DNA from: Echinarachnius parma
Taxonomy: Eukaryota; Echinodermata; Echinoidea; Clypeasteroida; Echinarachniidae
Direction of reading: 5' to 3'
DNA length: 64,000 bases
Assembly (NCBI GenBank): GCA_037951105.1
Contig: JBAMJV010010045.1
Location: forward strand, 1-64,000
The translations under genes and the position numbers were made by a program. The first letter of the stretch is position 1. Every line of letters starts with the position of its first letter. The notes below the pieces were generated by a model. It saw only the letters and a list, made by a program, of their open reading frames with translations. It had not been told where the DNA came from and did not search any database. This document shows, piece by piece, positions 46,953-61,400 of this stretch.

Positions 46953-47660
46953 AAGCAGGGTCTTGAAGATGAAGGACACATAGAATCTGTGTTTGTATAC
47001 ATGTATGAAATACATCTTACAGCGTTTGTGCTATGAAGTGATATTTAGCTTTTTCACTTTTTCAAGATCATGGTGTACTCTAAACTGTCATAGTCCTCTA
47101 AAATGCAATTTCATTTATTTAAATCTAACCTAGAAAAAACGGCAGAACCGAGTGTGTGAAACCACACTTAACTTACGTACAGTGTATATGACAACGGAGG
47201 AGATCTGATATATCTAATACCCATCAAAGATTTGAGGTACTACTTATAACAATGTTCATTCAGAGTTAGATTCTTTGAAATATATCATGTATGTCTTTTT
47301 ATCAGCCTACTGGTGAAAAGACATCTTAGAATTTATTTTTGTACTTTTATTCACTTTACTTAGATATAACTGTGTTGTGGAGCAATAATAAAATGTTGGT
47401 AGATTTATAATACAATAAATGTTGATTGTAAATCATAGTTTTGTTGGTCATGGTGTTTCCTGTATTACTGTATTATGCCTTATTAATATACTGATATACA
47501 TTTTGAATTATTCTGTGTTTCTTCTGGAGATGAATTTGAAAATAAAGGGCTTATTAGAGCCATTGAAGATTAATTGAACATACTTGATTTTACGTTATTT
47601 TATTACCACATTTCATTTGAAAAACATAGTATGACGATTGACATGGTACAGAATGGCATA

Positions 47661-48083
47661 CATAGGCGTACCCGGGGGGGGGGTTTGGGGGGTTCAAACC
47701 CCCCCCTTTGAAAATTTTAGCCGGTCTCGAGACTACTTTAAGCGGTCCCGACTGTCTAAAACTTGGTCTCGACCGACTAAAACCTGGTCTCGACCGGCTA
47801 AACCCTGATCTCGGCCCAAATTTTGTTGAAGATCTCCGGTCCCCCCCCCCCCCACCGAGAGGGGTTTTCAACTTTGAAGGTACTTGTTCTCGGTCTCGAA
47901 AATGTTCTCGGTCTTCGAAAATTTTCTACTGACACCCCCCCCCCCCCCACTGAGAGAGATTTTCAACTTTGAAGGTACTTGGTCTCGGTCTCGAAAATTT
48001 TTCAAGTATTGGCTTCGAAACATTTTTATGGACACCCCCCCCCCCCCCCCCCCCACTGAAAAAAATCCTGGGTACGCCCCTGA
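47661..48083. mobile_element. Element with GGCGTACCC ends, G/C tracts and internal repeats
   Basis: Ends 'cataggcgtacccgggggg' and 'cctgggtacgcccctgatgg' are inverted. Inside are short tandem units 'aacttggtctcgaccgacta' and three units of 'ttttcaactttgaaggtact' followed by C-tracts. Not coding. Confidence 0.75.
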
Positions 48084-48178
48084 TGGCATATATAGCAACG
48101 TGATATAATGTAAAAAAACGCAACCATCAAAATGAACGAGTAGAGATATCAAACAAAGTTTGAAGGAAAAGATATAAG

Positions 48179-48599
48179 ATTGATCCCCGGGGGGGGGGGG
48201 GGGGGGGGTACTCGAGTATATTGGGTATACGGGGATGTGCCGCTGGGAAGGGTGACTTTTTCAAGAAAGATCCTTAGACATGGGTCCCCTTATCATCAAA
48301 AAAATCCTTAGACATGGGTCCCTTTTTTCATATTTCCCCTTTTTTATACGTGATTTTTGGATTTGCCGATGTGAAATTGCAAAAATGTTCAAGCTCGCTA
48401 CGCTCGCTAACTTAAAACCACAAAATTTGCGAGAAATACACCCAAAACAAGCGCCGCAGGCGAAAAAAATCCTTAGACATGGGTCCATTTTTCGCAAAAG
48501 GACCCTTAGATGTGGGTATGGGTTTGGAGGTCTCAGCCGCACACCCCCGTCCGACTATAATCTGAGTACCCCCCCCCCCCCCCCCCCCGGGGATTGATC
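48179..48599. mobile_element. Element bounded by ATCCCCGG plus long G/C tracts
   Basis: Left 'attgatccccgg' with a run of about 20 G then 'gtactcgag'; right 'ctgagtac' then a run of about 20 C then 'ggggattgatca'. Inside, 'atccttagacatgggtccc' occurs three times. Confidence 0.75.
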
Positions 48600-49489
48600 A
48601 CTAGAATAACAAACTAGACACCTGGTCTAGTCATGGCTAGCAAAACACAACAAACAAAAAAAATAAAAACATTAATCTACAAAAATCTACTTACAATGAA
48701 CACGAAATACAATAGTAGTGGAAGTTCATTTTCCCAATAATTTAAAGAAGAAAAAAATACTTGGCTCTATTGGTAGGTTAATCATCCGGTATACTCTAAA
48801 GGCCTTTTAACTGGAGGTGGGTCCAAGAGAGTGATTAGCCCCTGTCTGAAGGGGGGGTTGGGCACACCTTAATTATTATTGGGATGAGTTATCGGGCCCA
48901 GAAACCCCCCTGGCCCCCCTTGCTATGCCATTGTCGAGGATAAACCTTTATAATTGGCAACTTTATATGAATCGGTAAAGGGGTATCCTGCCTTTTTTAT
49001 GTGATAACATTTTGGGAGAGGGGCAATGAGCAAGGTCTATGTAATCATGCAGTTTTTGCCACGCTTTTTGTTTTGTTAATGAGTTTTGAGGTCACTTAGT
49101 GCTTTCCTACCAACATTGGATGTGGGACTACCGACCAGTAATCACGAATTATAGTCATGCCACGATATATGGGTCTAGTAGTACTCCTATACTTCTAGCC
49201 CTAAAACGGCTGAGCGCACCCCTCCTCAGATCCTTCATGGAGCTTCAAAACATGCTCCAATTAATTTGTTTTCATCTTACATTCATAATGTTACACCTCT
49301 CTGAAATAAACCCATTGCTTTTTAACTTGGCGGGTTATAAATACCACTTGATTAATTATCAAAGGGACCAATTCCAATAATTAGTCATGAATATTGCAGT
49401 ATGAAAAATCGCGTTCAAACAAATGTTTGCTGCCCTCTACTTTCAAGTTGAGCTAGACAAGTGCGTACGTGATAACGAAATTTCCAGTC

Positions 49490-52400
49490 ATGGCGGAGAC
49501 AAGCGGTGAGTAAATGTCTCCTTTCTGCTGATTTTAAGCAAGTTTTAAAATATATTATTATCTGTATGGTTTTAATTCAATTTGATCATGAGGTTTTTTG
49601 TAATTAATTGTGATGTAGTGTCTTTGCTCTGGTGTTACTGTTTGTTTTGCAAAATCGTCCCTGCGACGCGATGATCGCTGCTGCGCTGGCACGGACACGG
49701 GAGAGTGGCCCGGTGGTTCGACTGCAGAATTACGGTAACTTGACTTGTGCATTGAGCCGCAACATTGCAACACACCCCACGTCATAGGCCGCTGTCCCAT
49801 TCATCGTGTATTCTCATTATGCATGCACACGCAGCTCGGCTTGGCTTGGGCAGCAAATACATGGCTGTTGTCCATCCCTTCAATGACTGAATCAGTTGAA
49901 AATGACGCAAAATTTCCTCTTTTTTTAGATCGTAATATGATAATAAAACACATAGAATAGCTTGCCTTAAGCCGTCGTAGTCTTAGACAAGGTCGTGATT
50001 GTAAGCAGGGCATGCTTAGTTTTACTAATTTTAAAACCCTTTTTCTGTCTTTTTTTTGTTGTTGTAAATAAAGGAATTTTCTGGAACAAATAATTGAACG
50101 GTTGTGAAATCTTGTTGAATTGTTTATAATGTTGTTAGAACTGTTTCTTTTTACAGGCATGAACATTTGTCCACGTTTCCGCGGATTTCCGCTTTTTCTC
50201 CAATCAAAAATAAATAAATAAATAAATAAAATACAATGGAATCCTCTTACTCCAGATTCTTATTAAATATATTTTAAAATTTCACCACAGAATGCACCAG
50301 ATTGCACGATTCTGACATGAAATTTCATGTATAGTTCTGTTTCTCCGTAATGCGGACACGACAGTGTGATTTAAAGGTGGGAAATTAAAGCTATCTGTTT
50401 GATTGTGATTCCTGAGATACGGAAACTTGAAAAAGAACCAGGATTTGAGAAAAATGTAATAGAAAATAGGGTTGCATGTCCCTCTAATCATGGAACTGCC
50501 CATTTAATGTTTATTATCGTAAGAACCAAGTTACTTTTCGAGTGAAATTTAATTTCATTTAGCCTTTCTTCATACATTTTTCCATTATTATTTTTGTGAT
50601 AAAGTAAGCACATCGTACAAAAGTGAACCAGCTTGTTCTTCCCTCTTTTTTCTTCACATGTTTAAACATAATATTGATATATACCAGGGCCCCATTGCAG
50701 AAAGAGATACAATCAATTGTAAGTTACACTTGATTGTAAGTCAGAAAATTTGCGCATATCAACCAATCAGATTTGCGCGTTTAGAACACATGATCTGACT
50801 TACAATTGATTGTATCTCTTTCTGTGCAGGGGCCCTGGTATCTAGTCTATTGCATTCTCTTTCTATATGCTACAACATATACACAAATCTCTATAGATAA
50901 ATAAGGACAATCAAGTTCTTAATTTAAATTCAAACTAAAATGTCTTTGTTTGATTCAGCTGACAAGACACAAAATGGTTTTCTAATCTCTATGTGTAGAC
51001 TAAGCTTTTAAGCGCAATTACTCAAAATTTTCTCTGGCATGCTTGCCCATGGCCACTTCGGTTCCCTAAAGTATCATTCAATTACATTTTCAATTGTCTG
51101 ATTGGGCAACAACCTTAAAAATTAATTTCTAGCCATGCTTAAAGGGATGATGCTTAAATGAGTGATTAATAAAATGTGTATTTGAGTGATCTGATATGTC
51201 CTCAAAGTAATATGTGAAAATTTCATGTTAATTGGATGTTTTTTTGGCTGAGATATGTCATATGTCATATGTCTGGGGGACCTACTCCCACAAGCTTCTG
51301 CTTTTATGTAGGTTCCCCCACATATGTTTTTTGTTTCTTTTACAAAATTTCAAATATAAATAAGAGTACTCTAAATTGGTTTATTATTATTTTTTGTATA
51401 CTCTGAATTCTATAACTTCAATTATTATGTTAATTTCATTTTGTATACATAAGATGTTCATATTACTATGTTGTTTGATTTGTATATTACGAATATAATT
51501 TGTGGAAATCTTAATAAATGAAAAAAATGAAATGAAATATGAGCAAAAATGCAAAGTGATATTCACTAACTCATTTTACTTACTTTGTATACGGCATGAA
51601 ATTATCCCGTAGACAATTTCATATCTGAACACTTCCATCGTAAATATCTTTTGAATGAAAATGGAAACTTGAAAAACCGAAACCTGTCCCGTGCTTTTAT
51701 TGTAAATATGAATATGGCAAGGTATGAGAGAACCACTAGAGCTCCAAGTAAGTTTTGAGAATTTGGACAATGTTACCAAGTCCCTTCTAATATTGATAGC
51801 TAGGGCAGGGCTTGACACTAGTTTGCCCAGGGCAAATAAACATTGATGTTGGGCAAGTAACATTTCATGAATGCTTAAGTTTTCTAACCCGATAGCCTAG
51901 GCAACTAAATTATTGATGAACTACAAGAGAACAATATCATTTCATATTTGTTTATCTCATCTAGAAGTAAGAGGGCAAGTACGTTTTATATTTTGGCAAC
52001 TAAAATTTCAATATACATGTATGATTTGACTTGCCCCATTGGGCTAGTACAGAACAAAGTTAGTGTGGAGGCTTGGCTACTACAATCGTCCAAATACAAT
52101 TGCCATGGTTCACCGGATATCTTACTATTTGCTTTGCCTATATACATGTACTGCCCATACTATAACAGATCTACAAGGTTACAGACCCATGTAGTTGATT
52201 TTACTCACCAAGTACAACAATGTTTGGTAAAATGTAAACCATTGTTAATTGTTTGAAGCAAAACAATATTTGTTCAGTCTCAACTCAATATTCTGTGTTA
52301 CCTCAAAGTTGTTTTTAACAGTGTAGTCACTTGATATTGATAATAGTGCTGATATTGTTTCGTTACAAAGATAGTGTTATCAGAAGAGGTCGAATGGTCA

Positions 52401-55400
52401 AGTGAGTTTAGATGAGCATTGAACTCAAAAGTGTGCGCTATTTTAAAAATATATTTCAATTGTCTTTCACATTCTGAAAGCTAGAATATATGTGACCGGC
52501 TATAGCAAAACCCGGCACTTGTCAGTAAAAATAAAAATGTAGATTTTCACACCATTAGAAAGGCCTCATCACAAGCTTTCATTTGATGCTTTGTTTTAAC
52601 TAATTGGTCAGTAATTGGCGAAGATAAGATATAACAATCATAGGTGTGAACTTAAAATGGCCATTTCTTCAAAACATGAATTACCGACAAGTGCCTGGTT
52701 TTGCTATAGCCGGTCACATATGTGCTTAAAATTGTAGCACTACATTTTGTGTATTTGAAACTTGGCAGCTAGTTTAAAGTGATCCATTAACTTTATATTT
52801 TTTTTCAAAAGTGATATTTGAGAATTCAATCATATATATAAATATACCAATATCATAGGAAGATTCTTATGTTTACCTAGTAAAAAAAGAGTTATTCAAT
52901 GTCTGATTTTATCCCAATCGTTTGCATGAAGTATCCAAAGTTGGATACTGTGGAGGATATAGTCTCCTAATTTGGATACTCTTGATTACGGTCTAAAGCA
53001 TCTACAACCGCTTTAAAATTCAATCTTAAATATCTCCATAATTAGGAAGACATTTGAAAAATCAAATCCCATTTCATTCTTCTGTTACCATAAAGGGGGG
53101 GGGGGGGGGGGGCAAAAAGGGGGATGCGTCTTGTACACAGGTGCGTCCTATACACAGAGATTTACGGTACTTGTAGATTACATCGGAAAGTATGTGCATG
53201 CTGAATGTTGGTTAGGGTTTAGTTCAGTTTGGTTTGGTTTAGCTGGCAATTGCCGCCAGAGCAGAGGTAAAGGAGCTCTTTCCCAGTCATGGTTCCAGCT
53301 CTCCAGTCTCCACTACTTCCTTTACTTAATATCACCAACGTTCTATTTTGATATGGATGGAAACTCAACCTTATCTCTGTGACTGCAGAACAAGCAAGTT
53401 TGCCAGTCGTGTCTCCACTACTATCCCATACATTTCTTTTAGTTAGTTTTATCAATATTGCTGGGTACTTATCTTTAATGTTCTTTGTTTTTGTATTGTT
53501 TTGTAGTGCCTCAAGTAAGTTTTTAGAGAAGTGTCTATATTTATAAAGTAAACTTATATTATTATTATTAAAACCTTGTTTTATCTACCCCTCCTGTGAC
53601 TGCAGAACCAAACAAGTTTGCCAGCTTGAAGCAGGACCTTCAGGTCGGTGAAGACAACTATCAGTTCTTCAACCTTACAGCTCTCAACGATCCAAGATAT
53701 GGTGAGTGCACTTTTGACATCGGGGCCCTGTTGCAGAAAGAGATACAATCGATTGTAAGTCAGAAACTTTGCGTGTTTCAACCAATTAGATTTGCGCTTT
53801 TAGAACACATGATCTGACTAACAATTGATTGTAACTTACAGTCGATTGATCTCTTTCTGCAACGTGCCCAGAAATGATTTCATGGTTATCTAGAAAGCTC
53901 TGGCTAAATGTTCCTCTCGATTAGGGTTGTAATGTAATTCTTAATGTAAATTAATGGTTAAATGTCTGATTCAAAATCATCTATAAAGCGCATATAGAAT
54001 ATGCAGGTATGTTATTGTGCACTATATACGAATCCTATTATTATTATTATTAATATTGTTCATATTCAGTAGCATTTAGATCTGGAATTAGAAAATGCAT
54101 CTTGATCTAGAAGTCCTTCTGAAGGAAAATGTAAGATTACTACCTTGAAATATGGATTGATTGTGTATCAATATAGGTTTAGGATTATTTTGCAGCTTAG
54201 TAAAATAGTTTTACCAAATTAAGACATGTTGGTGACTTGGTCATGTATTGCAAAGAAATGCCTTTCTTGTTTTACATTATGTATTTTTTAAAACATAGAA
54301 AAATAACAAGCAAATTTTTTCACAAACTTACAAAAAATGTAAATTGTAATCAATGTCCCTAAACATAGACAGGTCACCTGAAGAGATATAAAGTCATGCT
54401 CTGATGAAAATGTATTACATTCTGGACAAGTTTGCTGGTACATGAAGCAAAGTTAAAGTAGGATATTTGCTTTGCTTTGCATCAAATCATGTGCATGCCA
54501 TATATATCTGGCAACAGTAGGTTAGTAGCCAGTAATTTTTTATTTTAGTGTCATGATTAAAAATACAATCATTATATTCGGAAATTGTAAACTGTATTGT
54601 GCTGGTAGATGAAATAGAGGCCATTTTCAACACAAACATGCACATATAAAGGTACATGTTATTAGTCTTGGCAACAGTAACTAAGTAGCCAATAATTTGA
54701 TTAGAGTGTGTTGATTACAAATAAAATTTCGTGGAGGAAATTGTAAACTGTATTGTGCTGGTAGATGAAATAGAGGCCATTTTTTTTTTCTTCATTAAAT
54801 GTGTGCATAATATACAGTTGGTCATGGCAACAAGTTGGTAGCCAGTAATTTGATTATAGTGTGATGATTAAAAATAAAATAATTCTTTTTCAGGAATTTG
54901 TAAATTGTATTGTGCTGGTAGATGACATAGAGGCCAGGTGTGCTTTGTTTCATTACAAACATGCGCATTATAAAGGTGGTCTTGGCAACAGTGAAGTCAG
55001 TAGCCAGTAATTTGATTATAGTGTGATGACTAAAAATAAATCCTACGTTGAGGAAATTGTAAACTGCATTGTGCTGGTAGATGAAAGAGAGACCATTTTT
55101 GTTCTATTTCACTACAAACATGTGGATAAATTGATCTTGGCAGCAGTAAGCCAGTAGCCAGTAATTCTGTGATGTGATATAATATGATGTGATCGTTATT
55201 TTACAGGGTACTATAAAAGTAACTTGATAATAAAATGTCAACCAAGACAAAGTAAACCTAATTGGCAGGAATGACTAGTGTTGGTATCCTATTCATGACA
55301 GGAGTAAGTAATATTGTAAGCACTATTTATAGATCTATAATGTGAATCAGAAATAGTGTTATTACATACATTTGTATAAATAACATTTGTAATATATACA

Positions 55401-58400
55401 ACTTGACACTTAATAAGTGCATGCAGATGCACTTGCATGCTCATTCACACAAACAAATTTCTATTTGTTTATTGTCAAATGTATTTTCCTGATCATTAAA
55501 TTCCTTATTTTCACATTGTCACACTGTCGGCAGTGTACAATTTAATTGTAACTTGTCAAAGAGAGAGATGTAAACCAATATTCTTAACCATTAGCCAAGG
55601 CTCGACACTCGCACTGGCCCACTGGCCCGGGGCCAGTGAAATTGCACTTGGGGCAAGCAGATTTTCAACCCGACATTGACAAAATTTAAAAATCTTGTTT
55701 TCTTTTATGTCGTGCTTCATCTGTAATCACAGGTTTGATTAGGAAAGAGTGATATTTTGAATAGTAAAAAGCTTACTCGTGAAATACAATTTTGGGACCA
55801 GTAAATTTTGTTTCGGTCCACCAGAATAGGGGAAGAAACTATTTCACTGGCCCGACCGGGCCACTGACTAAAAAGGTGAGTGTGGAGCCCTGCATTAGCA
55901 CTATCAAAACCAACTTTGTATGGTGAAGTTTATACACACTTCTTAATATTTGTGACCAGATAAAAGCAAAACCAGTGACTTGTCAGTAATTCATGTTTTA
56001 AAGAAATGGACATTAAGTTCACATAATGTTTGTCAAGGAATTATGTTAGTAAAATTAAAACAATCATATCATAACTTTGCAAAATATTGTCCAATATTTT
56101 TGAGAGCTTGTGAAAAGGCCTTTATCATGACTTAAAAATAAAAATTTTGATTTTTGCCACCAAATGCAGGGTTTTGCTATATTCAATCACATTTTTTGGA
56201 GGTCCTGTCCTTTAAAAACAATATATTTTGTGTATTTCAGACCGCTTGCCATTTTCCATACGTGTGCTCCTGGAGTCGGCAGTGCGTAACTGCGACAACT
56301 TCTTTGTGAAGGAGGCGGACGTGGAGAACATTTTGGCATGGGAGCAGAATCAGAGCCACTCTGTGGAGGTGCCCTTCAAGCCAGCCAGGGTCATCATGCA
56401 GGACTTCACGTGAGTCCGTAGGGGATTGCTATCATTATTGTACTGTAATCGGTAGATATCGCTATCGTATTTGTGATCGGTATCGGGACTTATGGATATT
56501 CCCGGAATTGTTTGCGGAATAAAGTCATGTTTCTGTAATTCTTTGTCCTCGGTTGAAATTATTCAATGCCCTATTCAAGGCCCGGAATGATTTTAGTGAC
56601 TAGAATCAATTCCACCAGACAAGATCAACTAAAAGTGATATGCCAACTTGGTATTCTCTAATGTTTCATCTAAACTTATCAAATTATTAATTTTCTTTTC
56701 CTTTTAAACAAACAATCTACAATCTAATCATATACAGAGGAGTCCCAGCTGTAGTGGACTTTGCAGCCATGAGGGATGCTGTTAAGAGGCTTGGTGGTAA
56801 CCCAGACAAGATCAACCCTGTGTGTCCCGCTGACCTGGTCATAGACCACTCTGTCCAGGTGGACGTCACAAGGAGGTAAGATGCCCAGCTGGCTACAGCC
56901 TAGACGACTCAATGTCCAAGAGACCAACAACTTGGTCTTGCACGTCTTTGGTCTTGTTAAACATTAAAGTTCTTCTTGACAGAGTCTTTCATAAAACTTA
57001 TGAAACATAACTCTAGGTACTGATTCAGTTGTGGTAAAGGAAGGTACTAAAAAATGTCAGTTGTTTTCCCATTTATTTCAATCAAAAATATATGTATTTA
57101 AGTAGTTGGCTTGAAAGTAGCTTTAACTAATATTTTGACATCAAAACTTGCGACTACTCATTTGAAAGGCTTATTGAATGCCAGAAGCTTGAATACTGTA
57201 ACATTAAAATCCTTTTTCAACCAGTGTACTCTAGTAATGGGAGGATTATAGTAGCTTGTGACAGTGGCTTGATCAGCTGATCAGAAGCAAGGGACAGTAG
57301 CCCTCAATGTGCAATAAAATATCAGCATTTGAGAGATTTAATGGGATAACATAAATTGTTAGTGCTGATGGAAAATGCCTATGCTCCAATGCTTAAGCCT
57401 AACACACACTACACAATCCGATGAACAACTACGTATCTGAACTAAGGGAAGACGTGTGTTCAAAGCATGTAGAATAGTTCAGATCCTTAATCATTCATCA
57501 GATTGGATCATGAAGTGTGCAGTGGGCTTTAGATTTAAAGAAAGGGATTTCATTTCAAAGAATGATAATGCTAATAAATCAAGTAAGTATGATTAGAGAC
57601 TGCTTATTTGAGGGCATGCTGATCTAGCCCAAGCCTCCACAATAACCTTTTTCTATACTGAAGTAAAATCATAAATTTTGAAATTTTACTTGCCCCAATA
57701 TAAAATTAACTTGCCCTCTTCCATCTAGATGTGATGAACACATATGAAATAACATTAATCTCTTGCAGTTGAACAATTATAAAGTTGCCCTTTTGGGCAA
57801 GCAAACTAGACCATTTATTAAATTTTACTTGCCCGACACCAATTTTTACTTGCCCCTGGCAAGCGGGCAAGTGCTAGTGTCGAGCCCTGTCTAGCCAATT
57901 CCAACTCGAGCATGTTTTAAGTAAACAATTGATAAATAAAGATACAGCAATCTCCTAGTATAGCAAGATGTAGGAAATTTTTCCTCGGCATTTCATTTGG
58001 GTCTATATTTCTTTTCAGTCAATATCTCCCCTTTTTCCTTGATCTTTTCTTAAATTCTCAACTACTAATTATATACGCACGTGGCAGCAATATCTCCTTT
58101 TGGTCTATAACCCCTTTGTAAATATCACCATATGTCAAGTACTAGGTAACGGGATTGCCCATTTTAGATGGCTGGGTACCGTAAACTAGAATGGCTTTGT
58201 ACATTGTTCTATTTAACATGTGCTCCTTAACCTAACAAGTTTTTAACCCATTCAAGGTTACATATACTTGATTTTGGTATAACACTCATTTTTCATAGAA
58301 CTTATCAGAGCTGCCAAGTCTCCCTAATTTTGCAGGAGACTCCCTGAAAATAGACCCAAGATTAATAGATTGGATGTCATCCCATGAGCCAATCTCCCTG

Positions 58401-61400
58401 ATTATTGAAAGATTGTTGTATGCATTTGATACATATCTCCCTAATTTCTGATGAAATTTCCCTAAATATTCCTGATTGGTGAAGTTCGATGTTGATAGCT
58501 CTGCCTGACTAGCTTGAGTATTGTCAGGACAAATCTGGAACAGATAACACATGTTTGTTTATTTGTGACCTTGTTTTTCACCAGACAAGAATATTCAAAT
58601 ATTATGCACAAACTGTCCAAATTCATCCTTGTTTATGGTACTAGGAAATTTTGGTCATGAAAGAGTGAACCCCTGTGATCAAGCTATATATGTCTTGCTG
58701 AATTTCTTAGTATTGGTAAACAATTTCCCTTGCCTTTTTTTTCTGTTGGATTGTTTAACCCCTAAAATTTCCACCTTATTATTTTTTCTTCACATTATTG
58801 ACTGTTTTTGTCAAGCTTCCCTTCCCCCTTGCCTAATTTTTTCTTGGCGACTTTCTGAGCCCCGTCCCACTATGTGTGTCGTCTCTTTTGCAGTTTCCGC
58901 CCTAGGATAACGCGCAATACACCCAACCCCGGTGGGGGAGGGGGCGACACTGGACAGTCGTCCTGTGGCGGGTCTTCGGACAGCTGCGTGGCTTGCATAG
59001 GACAGGGCTATCGATTGCCAATTCTCGATGAAACCTGCCCCTACCATCACTTGTCCTCGGATTGGTAATTCAAATAGGATCAATTGCACACATTTTTTCT
59101 TAGTTTTTTAACATTAGTGTTAAAAGTTTTATTTGGAATGACAAATTCTGAATTCCATTTGTGCAATATTATTTGGAATGATACATTCTGAATTGATTAT
59201 TTGAATATTATTTGGAAACTTGAAGACATTTGTTTTTCGTCTTGAAAATCAACCCTTTTAGTTTATTTATTTATTTTTTAGGAATTTGTATTTTTTGCAC
59301 CCATTTTTATTTTTTTGGTTTTTTGTATTTGTGTCGTGAAAAGCTTTTTCTTTTAAACTTTATTTAAATTTATTGTATGTGGTATAAGAAAGGCAAAAGG
59401 GCTCAATTGCATTTTGTTATTTTTTCTTCTTAGATAAGAGCTTGATTGTAAATTCTAGATTAAATTTGTGCTGCAAATAAAATTTAGGTAGAATATTAGC
59501 AGTATCAGCCGCATGCCTTCCTTATATCTTCCTTTGCTCTAATATTCTGTTATTTTTGCTTGCACTTTCTTTTCAGCACAAATTAATTGTATGTATCAAA
59601 AAGAAAATAAGTTGATTTCCTCAAATCTGTAAACAAGTTGGCACCATTTTTAAAGCTTTTGACTAGTAGCACAAGCATTGACACAGCATAAGAAACAAGT
59701 TTGCTCAGACTGGTACTATAAGGAAGAATAAGAGGGAAGAGATCAAGAGGAAGGAAACGCATCATGATGTAATAGACTCTGTTAAGAATGGCCCATATGG
59801 AGACTTCAAAAGAAGGGCCATGAGAAGAGAGTTTTTAAGGACCTGCTCTTGAGCAGAATCACCCGAGGAGAGAGTCTCTGTTTAATTGGGTGGGCTTTTG
59901 CGAGGTATATTTTACCACTTTAACAAGTGTACCCGATTAAGTGGTGAAAATGTTTGATCATATTCTACCCCTTTAAGTATCCCATTAAATACTACCCAAT
60001 TAGAATAGACCACTCTAATTAAAACTTGCTTTCTTTCAAATTTGCTTCAAACATTATATTGAGCCAGCTGCTTGCTTGCATGATTTCAAACATGTATTTT
60101 CATGTACATTTTGTAGAACGAGCATTCATTGCACTAAATACTGCAACCATGCATTGCAGAACATTCTGTACATGATGTTGATGATGTAAGAATTCAGGCA
60201 TTGATGTGAGGTTAGGACACGTTTAATTGCTCTTCCTTATTCAGTGCATAAATTCTAGACGTAACATTTCTTAGCATGCTTTAATATTGTAATAAAGTAA
60301 ATCACAAGTCATAAAACATGGTGTGTGTATTTTAATTGCTTTCAGTGCAAAATACCACTGCGTTACATACTCATAAGCAGGGAGATTTGAGGCTGCAGAT
60401 CATAATCTTTGGGCCAAAGAAATTTGATTAATGCCAACATTTTTGCCAGTCTGGGCAACTACTACTACTGTTTATCTCTGTTTGGGGCAACCCAAAACAG
60501 GTTGTGGACCACTGAAACTTGATGATAAGTCATGATTTTACTTGCCTGACAGTGCCACTTTATTTTTCTTTATCCCTGACATTAGTATTTGGTTCAATCA
60601 CATGTTAAAAGAAAATTTGTGCTTGCTTGGGTAATTATGCTATTTAAAAAAGGTGGGTATAATCATGTTTAATCATGGAAAAGGACACTTACATGCACAA
60701 AGAAATAGTTTGCACTAGGTGTTAGTATCTCCATAGCCATGGGTATTTTTCCTTTCTTGGATGTTTGGCTGTTTTTTACAAAGCGTGTTATTTTTAATGT
60801 AAAAACAAAGCTATGGTGTGCAGCGGGTGTTAGTTTATATACATGTACTTTATTACTCAGTTAATTTATATGTTACTATCCGAGGGCAGGTGTTGAAATG
60901 GTATGGTTGTAAACATCAATATTCTTATATGTTTACTTTATGAAATCATTTCTGATCATGATTTATTCAGCTACTTCTTTTTGTTTGTATTTAATCATGC
61001 TACGTTTGTTTGGATTTAAGTTGTAATTGACATGGGAATACATATTAATTATATTGTGTCCCATAGATCGCACCATTTTTTTTTTTTTTTGGCAAGTAGC
61101 CCAGTTGAGAAAGTTTCTAATTTTTGCTGGCCCAAAACAGTCATTTTCTTTCCCCCTAAATTATGTTCCGTTTGTCCCTTTGAAAAATAGTTGCTCAAAC
61201 GGACCACTAACTTAACTTTTATGAAATTTTACTGAGACTGAGATACAAATGAATGTCTTATATCCGGAGAATAATATGATGGAATTCAATTGATTGAAGG
61301 AACACCTAATGTAAAAAGTGGTATTGATTAGGATATCATATGACATGCATTTTTTCTCCCAACGTCATAGATAGAAACAATAATTGCATTATCTTGTCAT

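Larger units (their letters stand above)
49506..53605. other. IRP1 intron 1
   Basis: 4.1-kb intron with no further exon seen apart from the exon-2 relic at 53373. It holds fold-backs at 50683-50840, an interrupted AGGGATCTAGTAAC MITE (51139-51788), a GTGACCGGC MITE (52488-52735), a G-tract at 53095-53113 and a half MITE at 53115-53168. Confidence 0.7.

Noticed and set aside
49099-49380. Open frame of 93 codons upstream of IRP1
   Set aside because: No recognisable motif, no splice context, intergenic composition.
58811-59089. Minus-strand open frame of 92 codons over the IRP1 cassette region
   Set aside because: No family similarity, and the plus strand gives splice sites and matching phase; still, it is the only competing reading of that GC-rich block.
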